Source: Bacteroidota bacterium (GTDB lineage: Bacteria; Bacteroidota; Bacteroidia; JAADEI01). From it: a stretch of DNA of 7,673 bases. The notes beneath the pieces were generated by a model. That model saw only the letters and a list, made by a program, of their open reading frames with translations. It had not been told where the DNA came from and did no database searches. Shown in pieces: positions 1 to 6,296 of this stretch (its first letter is position 1; each line of letters opens with the position of its first letter). The position numbers and the translations under genes are program-made. The DNA is taken from positions 1-7,673 of the forward strand of contig WFXT01000170.1 of NCBI GenBank assembly GCA_015490475.1. The letters are read 5' to 3'.

Positions 1-297
1 ATTTATGTGCTGTTTTGCCTCTGGGACAGCAATGCATGCGTCGACATCACATACTGAGATGACTAGATCAAAGTCAGAAGGTTTTACCTCATCAAGAGTT
101 TTGCTATTGGCATGCTTCCAATCAATCCCTAATTCTTTTAAAACTTGAATAGTGAAAGGATGTACGGGACTGGCACTCAGACCAGCACTGGCAACACGCA
201 TTTTGTCGCCAATTAAATGTTTGGTTATTGCTTCTGCCATTTGTGATCTTGCTGAATTATGCCTGCATATAAAAAGAATTGACTTTATTTGTTTCAT
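1..297 (-). CDS. Low-molecular-weight phosphatase / arsenate reductase-like protein (C-terminus beyond window)
   Basis: The first 99 residues can be read and the frame is still open at the left edge, so the C-terminus is missing. The N-terminus begins MKQIKSILFICRHNSARSQ. This contains the CX5R phosphate-binding loop of the LMW protein-tyrosine-phosphatase/ArsC superfamily (Cys11 to Arg17), followed by the MAEA and SAGL segments usual in the family. A later segment, ISVCDVDAC, supplies Cys83 and Cys88. Thioredoxin-coupled arsenate reductases use three cysteines (10, 82 and 89 in the S. aureus enzyme). Here the first two match but the last pair is two residues closer, so either arsenate reduction or phosphatase activity is possible. 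The ATG overlaps the stop codon of the upstream protease gene as ATGA, which suggests translational coupling. Cytoplasmic; no signal peptide is visible. Family confidence is high; substrate is unknown. Confidence 0.85.
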   Translation of the reverse strand, partial: MKQIKSILFICRHNSARSQMAEAITKHLIGDKMRVASAGLSASPVHPFTIQVLKELGIDWKHANSKTLDEVKPSDFDLVISVCDVDACIAVPEAKQHIN

Positions 298-866
298 TGT
301 TGTACAGTTTTAGATTTTTTTAGAAATAGATTGACTGCTAAGAGAAGGACAAAATCATAAGAAAAGTGCATTGCTACTGCTGTCCAGTAACCTAAGTTTT
401 CATATAGGAATCCGAGTAGAAGGGCAATGCCAGTGACGAGAATACCGAGCAAAGGCATAGTGCGGGGCTTAGGGAAATAATAGCCATGAACGGCAACGAA
501 TACTATTGCTGCTGGCACAAGTCCGATTAGTTCCTGAAGAAAGGCACGGAATAGTAGTTCTTCGCCAATTCCTGCAAGCAGACTGACAAGGAAGGCAAAC
601 CAGAAGGGGGAGGCAAAAAGCTTAACAGCAGGCAAGAGAACTTGTCTGACTTCTCTGAATATAGGTAGTAATGATATGGAACCTGCTATTATAGCAGAAA
701 TCACGCCAAGCAAGAGACCTAATAAAATGTTATGTGTATTAAAGTCAAGAAGGAAATCAAGCTCTGGGGAGATAAACACAAAACGCAAGACAAGACCTAA
801 TATGCCGATACCAATAAGAAAAGCAAGAACAATGAGACGTTTTCGGAAGTCAAGACTTATCAACAC
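294..866 (-). CDS. CPBP-family intramembrane metalloprotease (CAAX protease/bacteriocin-processing-like)
   Basis: A 190-residue, highly hydrophobic protein with several membrane segments (about 10-30, 45-68, 88-102, 114-127, 138-155 and 160-181). It has the three motifs of the CPBP (Abi/CAAX prenyl protease 2) family: EExxxR at Glu102-Glu103 to Arg107, FxxxH at Phe123 to His127, and a final HxxxD at His167 to Asp171, where many members have HxxxN/B. These glutamate and histidine residues form the presumed metal/active site within the membrane. The family includes eukaryotic Rce1 and bacterial proteins linked to bacteriocin maturation or immunity. The substrate here cannot be told. The frame has no early ATG. 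GTG at 866 or TTG at 863 are the possible starts; both overlap the end of the DUF72 gene, the TTG one as TTGA. Its own stop overlaps the next gene's ATG. Confidence 0.88.
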   Translation of the reverse strand: MLISLDFRKRLIVLAFLIGIGILGLVLRFVFISPELDFLLDFNTHNILLGLLLGVISAIIAGSISLLPIFREVRQVLLPAVKLFASPFWFAFLVSLLAGIGEELLFRAFLQELIGLVPAAIVFVAVHGYYFPKPRTMPLLGILVTGIALLLGFLYENLGYWTAVAMHFSYDFVLLLAVNLFLKKSKTVQQ

Positions 867-1597
867 GAAGCCAAAAGTTTTGCAAATTGTTGTGCGTTTT
901 GGACAGCATTTCCTCTATAGGTATTGTTAAAAATAACGAAAGCCTGTCTTGGCTGCAGGTCATTAAGCAAACAGGCAAATTGTTGCATTTCTTCTTCGGA
1001 ATAGATTGAATAAAAGGGTTTTTGGGGACCATGGAATCGCCAATATGTATCTTCGGTTGTTTTGATGCGAGGGTCTGAATCCCATTTTATACAGTGAGAA
1101 AATACGAAACCAACATTGTTCTCTTTGAGAAAATTGACCACGTTATCGCTTAACCAGGAAGCATGCCTTCCTTCAATAAATAGAGGAATCTCAGTTTTGT
1201 AAACGTTTTGTAACCAATGTTCAAGAACAGGAATGTCTGCTTTTAGTGATGGGGGCAACTGCAGTAGGAGAGCTTTTATTTTCCCTTTTAAGCCTGCTTG
1301 CAAGGGTTCTATAAACTTTGTCCATGTGGAAATTACTTCTTCATCCACTTGGAGTCTTTTGAGATGGGAAAAATATCTGTGTATTTTGGCAGTGAAAGAA
1401 AAATCATCGGGGGTTTGTTCATGCCATTTCCTATATGTTGATTCTCTAACGAAACGATAGAATGACACATTAATTTCAACAAGATTGAAGTGTTGAGAGT
1501 AGAATTCTAATTGTTTTTTGCTGGGCAGGTCGTCGGGATAAAAAATTCCTTTCCAGTCATAGTAATTCCATCCCGCTGTTCCTATAAACAGTCTCAT
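860..1597 (-). CDS. DUF72 (YecE-like) family protein
   Basis: A 245-residue soluble protein carrying the conserved signatures of DUF72, a TIM-barrel-like family of unproven biochemical role. These are GTAGW at 6-10 with the following YYDWKGIFYP, EINVSFYR at 41-48, LLLQLPPS at about 110-117, EGRHASW at 142-148, YWRFHG at 185-190 and FNNTYRGNAVQNAQ at 223-236. The length is normal for the family and all blocks are present, so the protein looks intact. The ATG at 1597 lies directly before the first signature block, which supports this start. It follows kdsD by 14 bases and overlaps the protease gene, so it is probably cotranscribed with both. Some family members have been discussed as nuclease-like or stress-related, but nothing in this sequence decides it. 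Confidence 0.92.
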   Translation of the reverse strand: MRLFIGTAGWNYYDWKGIFYPDDLPSKKQLEFYSQHFNLVEINVSFYRFVRESTYRKWHEQTPDDFSFTAKIHRYFSHLKRLQVDEEVISTWTKFIEPLQAGLKGKIKALLLQLPPSLKADIPVLEHWLQNVYKTEIPLFIEGRHASWLSDNVVNFLKENNVGFVFSHCIKWDSDPRIKTTEDTYWRFHGPQKPFYSIYSEEEMQQFACLLNDLQPRQAFVIFNNTYRGNAVQNAQQFAKLLASC

Positions 1598-1611
1598 ACA
1601 GTCGCGTTAAT

Positions 1612-2589
1612 TTACACTATGCCTTCTCTTATGATGTCATGCATGTGAATCATTCCGAGGTAATGATTTTTGTCGTCAACAACAATGAGCTGGGTTATCT
1701 TATGGGTTCTCATCATTTCAAGTGCTTTAACTGCAAGTTCACCTGGCTTAATGACTTTGGGTGTATGAGTCATAATGTCTTTTGCCCTGAGCTGTTCAAG
1801 TTCAGAAAGAGGAAAACGTTGGATCATCCTTCTTATATCGCCATCTGTAATTATGCCAATTACTTTATTGTCTGAATCTACTACTGCGGTGGCACCCAGT
1901 CGTCCAGAACTCACAGTTATAATAACATCCTTTATCGGTGTGTCTGGAGAAACGGCAGGCTTTTCGTTTTGTTTGTATAGATCATCTACGCGCAAGTATA
2001 GCTTTTTGCCCAGGGTTCCACCGGGGTGGAAGCGTGCAAAGTCTTGAGGGGAAAAGCCTCTGAGGGTGAGGAGAGCCACTGCCATGGCGTCACCAATAAC
2101 CAGTTGGGCAGTGGTGCTTGCCGTAGGAGCTAGATTATTAGGGCATGCTTCCCGGGGCAAGTCAAACACTATTAAATAGTCTGAATGTTGTGCCAAAAAG
2201 GACTCGCGATTTGATGTGATGCCAATTATTGGGTTACCAAAATTTCTTATGAGAGGGATGAGGACTTTGAGTTCTTGTGTGTTACCGCTTTTACTTAGCA
2301 TGACAACTATATCTTTTTCCTGCATCATTCCAAGGTCGCCGTGTATAGCATCAGCAGCATGCATGAATAGTGCAGGAGTGCCTGTTGAATTGAATGTTGC
2401 CACAATTTTTTGAGCAATAAGGGCACTTTTGCCAATGCCTGTAAATACTACCCTTCCTTTACAGTTGTATATAGCCTTTACTGCTTCTATAAAATCGGAA
2501 TTGATAGCATTTTGCAGTAGTCCTATGGTTTCATGCTCAATATTAATTGTTTCCAGTGCTGACCGCTTAATAAGTTCTTCCACAGACAT
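1612..2589 (-). CDS. kdsD: D-arabinose-5-phosphate isomerase (KdsD/KpsF/GutQ family)
   Basis: Interconverts D-ribulose 5-phosphate and D-arabinose 5-phosphate, the first step towards Kdo for the lipopolysaccharide inner core. At 325 residues it is close to E. coli KdsD (328). An N-terminal SIS sugar-isomerase domain (about 35-180) is followed by two CBS domains (about 205-262 and 270-325). The SIS domain shows TGIGKS at 50-55, AIHGDLGM at 81-88, SKSGNTQE at 99-106, EACPNNLAPT at 147-156 and FHPGG at 187-191. Lys54, Glu106, Glu147 and His188 sit at a constant offset of five from the catalytic Lys59, Glu111, Glu152 and His193 of E. coli KdsD as I recall them, so the active site appears complete. 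It is the first gene of the minus-strand cluster and is divergent from ccmC. A GutQ- or capsule-type KpsF paralogue cannot be excluded, but no capsule or sugar-alcohol genes are near. Confidence 0.95.
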   Translation of the reverse strand: MSVEELIKRSALETINIEHETIGLLQNAINSDFIEAVKAIYNCKGRVVFTGIGKSALIAQKIVATFNSTGTPALFMHAADAIHGDLGMMQEKDIVVMLSKSGNTQELKVLIPLIRNFGNPIIGITSNRESFLAQHSDYLIVFDLPREACPNNLAPTASTTAQLVIGDAMAVALLTLRGFSPQDFARFHPGGTLGKKLYLRVDDLYKQNEKPAVSPDTPIKDVIITVSSGRLGATAVVDSDNKVIGIITDGDIRRMIQRFPLSELEQLRAKDIMTHTPKVIKPGELAVKALEMMRTHKITQLIVVDDKNHYLGMIHMHDIIREGIV

Positions 2590-2610
2590 AGAAACCTTTG
2601 TGTTATGTTG

Positions 2611-2618
2611 CTAAAATA
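2611..2618 (-). promoter_or_regulatory. Weak candidate -7 promoter element for kdsD
   Basis: On the minus strand this reads TATTTTAG, one mismatch from the Bacteroidota -7 consensus TAnnTTTG, about 20 bases ahead of the kdsD start. No convincing TTTG/TTG -33 box is seen at the usual distance, so this is only a placement guess. Confidence 0.22.
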
Positions 2619-2678
2619 AAGTGTTTTAACGGGTTGTGGTGAACTGTCTTTATTTATGACGTGAAACTGTATGCAGTG

Positions 2679-2690
2679 CCTCAAATGAGG
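2679..2690. repeat. Short inverted repeat in the divergent kdsD/ccmC region
   Basis: CCTCAAATGAGG: 5-base arms CCTCA and TGAGG are exact reverse complements around a central AA. The arms are too close to make a stable RNA hairpin, so if functional it is more likely a dimeric DNA-binding-protein site. It lies between the two divergent promoters, roughly 35 bases upstream of the candidate plus-strand -33 box. It could be chance. Confidence 0.35.
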
Positions 2691-2724
2691 TGCTTAGAAG
2701 AGAAGTAAATGACAAAAGTTAATG

Positions 2725-2752
2725 TTTGGAGATAAAAAGAATAATATCTTTG
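2725..2752 (+). promoter_or_regulatory. Candidate Bacteroidota-type promoter for the ccmC cluster
   Basis: TATCTTTG at 2745-2752 is a full match to the -7 consensus TAnnTTTG used by the primary sigma factor of Bacteroidota. A TTTG at 2725-2728 could serve as the -33 box, but the 16-base spacer is slightly shorter than typical. Transcription would begin near 2758-2760, giving a leader of about 15 bases before the ccmC ATG. The -7 match is direct; the -33 assignment is weaker. Confidence 0.5.
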
Positions 2753-2774
2753 CAGTGTACTAAGCAGGTAATAG

Positions 2775-3440
2775 ATGAAGAATAGTTCGTTAGCATTGCT
2801 TATTGTGGGACTTGGGCTTGTCATTTATAGTGTCATTGCTGGTTTGTACGGTCCTGTCCCTGATTTACCAGTGCTCAGACAATCTATTAGAATGCTTTAT
2901 TTCCATGTGCCTATGTGGTTCGCTATGATATTCTTACATCTTGTTGCAATGGTTCGTGCTATCCAGTACTTGCGAAAAGGAAATCAAGAGAAAGCGTCTC
3001 AGTTACCACATCTGATGAAAGTGGCTTTGTGGAGTGGTATCATTGGCATTATCACTGGAATGATTTGGGCTAATTACACATGGGGTACGCCGTGGCATAA
3101 TGACCCCAAGCAAAATGCCGCCGCCGCAACGCTGCTTATGATCGCTGGTTTCTTTATCCTGTGGCGTAGTTTACCATATATCAACAGATATCGTATTGCT
3201 TCTGTTTATGTCATAATATCTTTTATCATGGCTGTGGCTCTCATTTTTGTGTTCCCAAGGCTTACCGATTCTTTACATCCGGGAGCAGGAGGAAATCCGG
3301 GATTTAATGTTTATGACCTTGATGGTAAAATGAGACTTGTATTCTATCCCGCCGTCATCGGTTGGCTGATTATTACATACACTTTCGCAAAATGGGATTG
3401 GTTAATTTCGCAAAAGATAAAGCCGCATGGAAAAGTTTGA
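2775..3440 (+). CDS. ccmC: Haem exporter/handling protein CcmC (cytochrome c maturation system I)
   Basis: A 221-residue inner-membrane protein with six likely transmembrane segments (about 6-25, 46-66, 82-100, 116-131, 140-160 and 189-206). CcmC holds haem at the periplasmic face and passes it to the chaperone CcmE for attachment to c-type cytochromes. Family marks are YFHVPMW at 42-48, giving the first haem-ligand candidate His44, the WWD-like segment WGTPWHNDPKQN from Trp103, and a second loop histidine, His168, in SLHPG. The WWD segment is divergent: the last Trp before Asp110 is Asn109. This may be normal for the phylum. The gene follows a good promoter-like box and appears to be first in its transcript. 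A 40-residue CcmD-like gene overlaps its end; no ccmA, ccmB or ccmE is adjacent. CcmC is more likely than CcsA because the protein is short and has no CcsA-type haem motif. Confidence 0.9.
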   Translation: MKNSSLALLIVGLGLVIYSVIAGLYGPVPDLPVLRQSIRMLYFHVPMWFAMIFLHLVAMVRAIQYLRKGNQEKASQLPHLMKVALWSGIIGIITGMIWANYTWGTPWHNDPKQNAAAATLLMIAGFFILWRSLPYINRYRIASVYVIISFIMAVALIFVFPRLTDSLHPGAGGNPGFNVYDLDGKMRLVFYPAVIGWLIITYTFAKWDWLISQKIKPHGKV

Positions 3441-3549
3441 TGTCGTTGTAAAGGGCTTGATAGTTCTTTGGTTGGGCTGGATGGCTTTTGTTCTTTACCT
3501 TTACTTCAAAATCAAAAAAATAAACAAAAATGGCAGCAGTGAAACATAA
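3427..3549 (+). CDS. ccmD: CcmD-like small single-pass membrane protein
   Basis: A 40-residue ORF starting at ATG 3427 and ending at TAA 3547-3549. It has a short N-terminus (MEKFDVVVKG), one hydrophobic segment at about residues 7-27 rich in Trp, Leu and Val, then a basic tail (FKIKKINKN). This size, topology and position directly after ccmC are those of CcmD, the small partner of CcmC that helps release haem-loaded CcmE. CcmD sequences are poorly conserved, so the call rests on architecture and synteny. The gene overlaps the last 14 bases of ccmC and runs 20 bases into the dehydrogenase gene in a different frame, which points to translational coupling. An internal ATG at 3481 would remove most of the membrane segment, so the first ATG is preferred. 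Confidence 0.72.
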   Translation: MEKFDVVVKGLIVLWLGWMAFVLYLYFKIKKINKNGSSET

Positions 3550-4957
3550 TGATTACTCTTTCTTGCAAAGCGTTAATGCGTTTGTAGATGACGCTTCTCA
3601 CTTCGTTAAAATTTCGCCACAGTTACTTTATCAAATAAAAGTTTGTAATAGTGTTTTGAGGATCAGGTTTCCTGTGCGCATTGGCAAGGATGTTATGGTC
3701 GTTGAGGCATATAGGGCTCAGCATAGTCATCATAGGCTTCCAACAAAGGGAGGAATTAGGTATAGTGAGCACGTTAATCAGGATGAAGTAATGGCGCTTG
3801 CCGCCTTGATGACATATAAATGTGCTGTTGTTGATGTGCCCTTTGGTGGAGCAAAAGGAGGGGTTAAGATTAACCCATATAAAATGACGCCTGCCCAACT
3901 GGAAAGAGTTACAAGACGATATACTTTTGAGCTGGTCAGGAAAAATTTCCTTGGTCCAGGTATTGATGTTCCCGCTCCTGATATGGGCACTGATCAGCGA
4001 GTGATGGCTTGGATTCTGGATACTTATCTTTCTCTTAAGCCAGATGACCCACATGGATATGCCTGTGTGACAGGTAAACCACGGGAACTCAGTGGTATAG
4101 CGGGTAGGACGGAAGCCACTGGATTAGGAGTGATGTATGGCATTAGAGAGGCTGTTTCTGTCAAGCAGGACATGAGACGATTGGGCTTGTCAACAGGACT
4201 GGAAGGAAAAACAGTTGTTATTCAGGGTTTCGGAAATGTGGGTTATCACAGTGCATACTTCTTATGGAAAGAAGGTGCCAAAATTATTGCTATTATTGAG
4301 TATGACACTGCAATATATAATCCGGATGGCTTTGATATTCCCGATGTCAAGCAATATTGGGACCAGAATAAGAGATTGAGCGGCTATCCTAAAGCCAAGA
4401 TGGAAATCAAGCCAAAAGAAAAGGCTCTGGAACTGGAATGCGACATTCTAATTCCTGCCGCACTGGAAGGACAAATACATTCAGGCAATGTTGATAGGAT
4501 AAAGGCAAAGATTATTGCCGAAGCAGCAAACGGACCTGTTACATATCAGGCACATAAAAAACTTGTTGAGCGTGGAGTTTGGATTATACCCGATATTTAT
4601 CTCAATGCAGGAGGTGTTATTGTGTCTTACTTTGAGTGGTTGAGAAATATAATGCGAGTTCGCTTTGGACGTATTGAAAAGAGATTCCAAGAATGGAGTA
4701 ACAGAAGGATTATTAAACTCATTGAAGAGGCAACAGGTAAGAAATTCCCAGAAAAGATAATTACTGAGGCATCTGAAGGACCAAGCGAATTGGCTCTTGT
4801 GCGCTCAGGACTGGAAGAAACAATGGCTTCTACATATCAACAATTGCGAGAAGTCCTTCGCAGATACAGGAACATGAAAGATTTAAGAACCGCTGCATAC
4901 TATTCCGCTATAAACAAAGTTGCCACCACATACAAGCTAATGGACATATTCCCGTGA
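3530..4957 (+). CDS. Glu/Leu/Phe/Val dehydrogenase (probably glutamate dehydrogenase)
   Basis: Catalyses reversible NAD(P)-linked oxidative deamination, most likely glutamate to 2-oxoglutarate plus ammonia. The N-terminal substrate domain has PTKGGIRYS (Lys73), Lys97, PFGGAKGG with catalytic Lys109, and PAPDMGT with catalytic Asp151. TGKP and GRTEATG lie at 181-197. The Rossmann domain has GFGNVG at 233-238, with Glu257 near the end of the second strand, which hints at NAD preference without proving it. EAANGPVT at 331-338 and LNAGGVIVSYFEW at 359-371 are also family blocks. At 475 residues it is longer than the E. coli GdhA (447); the extra length seems to lie mainly in a charged segment after 373. 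The start codon sits in an A-rich leader within the end of the ccmD-like gene. A leucine or phenylalanine dehydrogenase is less likely at this length, but substrate is not provable from motifs alone. Confidence 0.92.
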   Translation: MAAVKHNDYSFLQSVNAFVDDASHFVKISPQLLYQIKVCNSVLRIRFPVRIGKDVMVVEAYRAQHSHHRLPTKGGIRYSEHVNQDEVMALAALMTYKCAVVDVPFGGAKGGVKINPYKMTPAQLERVTRRYTFELVRKNFLGPGIDVPAPDMGTDQRVMAWILDTYLSLKPDDPHGYACVTGKPRELSGIAGRTEATGLGVMYGIREAVSVKQDMRRLGLSTGLEGKTVVIQGFGNVGYHSAYFLWKEGAKIIAIIEYDTAIYNPDGFDIPDVKQYWDQNKRLSGYPKAKMEIKPKEKALELECDILIPAALEGQIHSGNVDRIKAKIIAEAANGPVTYQAHKKLVERGVWIIPDIYLNAGGVIVSYFEWLRNIMRVRFGRIEKRFQEWSNRRIIKLIEEATGKKFPEKIITEASEGPSELALVRSGLEETMASTYQQLREVLRRYRNMKDLRTAAYYSAINKVATTYKLMDIFP

Positions 4958-4973
4958 TAGTAAACGATACAAC

Positions 4974-6275
4974 ATGGCAAAAGACAAGCGGGCTAAGAAA
5001 TTCAAATATCCCGTTGAGATAGATGGTCACAGATTGCGTCCTGAGAGCTTGATGATGACCTACGGGTATAATCCTGAGTGGTCGGAAGGAGCACTTAAAT
5101 GTCCAATATTCCAGACATCAACATTTGTATTTAAAACTGCTGAAGAGGGGAAGCGATTCTTTGAAATTGCTTATGGACTGAGAGAAAAAGGGGTTGATGA
5201 GAAAATAGGACTTATATATAGCAGGCTTAACAATCCAGATCTTGAAATTCTTGAGGATAGGTTGACGTTATGGGACCAGGCGGAAAATGCCGCTGTCTTT
5301 GAAAGTGGAATGGCGGCAATAACAACGTCTTTGCTCTCTTTTTTGAAGCCGGGAGACGTTATTTTGCATAGTGACCCATTGTATGGAGGAACTGAATTCT
5401 TATTAGAGAACATCTTGCCGAAATTCAATATTGAGCATCAATCATTTTGTGCCAGAGAACAATACGAAAAGTTACCAGAACTTGCAGATCAATATGGTTC
5501 CAGAGTTAAAATCATATACATAGAAACACCAGCCAATCCAACAAATGACCTTATAGATATTGAATTTTGTGCTGACATAGCAGAACAACTAAGTCAGAAA
5601 AGAGGAGAACCTGTTTATCTATTTGTGGATAATACGTTTTTGGGTCCGTTGTGGCAACAACCATTGAAACATGGAGCAGACCTTGTTATTTATTCTGCAA
5701 CCAAGTTTATTGGTGGGCACAGTGATGTTGTTGCCGGAGCAGTAGTTGGTCCAGAGGAGATAGTTGATACGATCAAGTTTCACAGGTCTATAATGGGAAC
5801 TATGGCGGGACCATGGACAGGGTGGTTGCTTATGCGTTCTCTGGAGACACTTAAGCTGCGAATGACTGCTCAGATGAAAAACGCCAGATATGTAGCCAGA
5901 TTCCTTGATGAGCACCCCATGGTGGAAAAAGTATATTACCTGGACCTTCTGCCCGAGGATTCAGAGCAGTTTAAGATTTATAGAAAACAATGCACTGCAC
6001 CCGGTTCAATCATATCCTTTGATATTCATGGAGGCGAAAAGGAAGCATTTAAGTTCTTGAATAGCCTTAAGTTGATTAAATTGGCAGTAAGCCTTGGTTC
6101 CACGGAATCTCTCGCAGAGCATCCCGCTACTATGACACATGCTGACGTGCCGCCCGAGAAACAGCGTCAGATGGGCATAACAGAGAAAATGATTCGTCTT
6201 TCTATTGGCGTAGAGAATCCCGAAGACATAATAAAAGACATTGAACAGGCACTGGAAAGTGCATTTAAAGGTTAA
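4974..6275 (+). CDS. PLP-dependent cystathionine gamma-synthase-family enzyme (Cys/Met metabolism)
   Basis: A 433-residue fold-type I PLP enzyme of the transsulfuration family. It shows YSRLNNP at 82-88 (Tyr82 and Arg84 contact the neighbouring subunit's cofactor phosphate), SGMAA at 111-115, DPLYGGT at 134-140 with Tyr137 stacking on PLP, VDN with Asp219 binding the pyridine nitrogen, SATKFIGGHSD with Schiff-base Lys244, GSTESLAEHP at 375-384 and RLSIGVEN with substrate carboxylate-binding Arg408. Family members act as cystathionine gamma-synthase, cystathionine gamma-lyase, methionine gamma-lyase or O-acyl-homoserine sulfhydrylase. Gly139 stands where methionine gamma-lyases carry their characteristic cysteine, which argues against that activity. 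A longer N-terminus and an insertion of roughly 12 residues (about 66-78) before the YSR motif make it larger than the usual 380-400 residues. It starts 16 bases after the dehydrogenase gene. Enzyme class is certain; exact reaction is not. Confidence 0.9.
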   Translation: MAKDKRAKKFKYPVEIDGHRLRPESLMMTYGYNPEWSEGALKCPIFQTSTFVFKTAEEGKRFFEIAYGLREKGVDEKIGLIYSRLNNPDLEILEDRLTLWDQAENAAVFESGMAAITTSLLSFLKPGDVILHSDPLYGGTEFLLENILPKFNIEHQSFCAREQYEKLPELADQYGSRVKIIYIETPANPTNDLIDIEFCADIAEQLSQKRGEPVYLFVDNTFLGPLWQQPLKHGADLVIYSATKFIGGHSDVVAGAVVGPEEIVDTIKFHRSIMGTMAGPWTGWLLMRSLETLKLRMTAQMKNARYVARFLDEHPMVEKVYYLDLLPEDSEQFKIYRKQCTAPGSIISFDIHGGEKEAFKFLNSLKLIKLAVSLGSTESLAEHPATMTHADVPPEKQRQMGITEKMIRLSIGVENPEDIIKDIEQALESAFKG

Positions 6276-6296
6276 AAAATCCTTCTGTATATAACA

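Noticed and set aside
294..866. CPBP protease as a bacteriocin immunity or anti-phage abortive infection protein
   Set aside because: The older Abi name of the family does not establish such a role, and no bacteriocin precursor, exporter or defence gene is nearby.
676..930. 84-codon plus-strand frame opposite the protease and DUF72 genes
   Set aside because: Its basic, low-complexity translation is the shadow of a hydrophobic membrane protein gene on the other strand.
850..1032. 60-codon minus-strand frame over the end of the DUF72 gene
   Set aside because: It overlaps the conserved FNNTYRGNAVQNAQ block in another frame; the DUF72 frame is intact, so no frameshift is needed to explain it.
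3623..4054. 143-codon open frame on the minus strand inside the dehydrogenase gene
   Set aside because: It lies wholly antisense to a gene with clear catalytic motifs, and its translation shows no recognisable domain or plausible composition.
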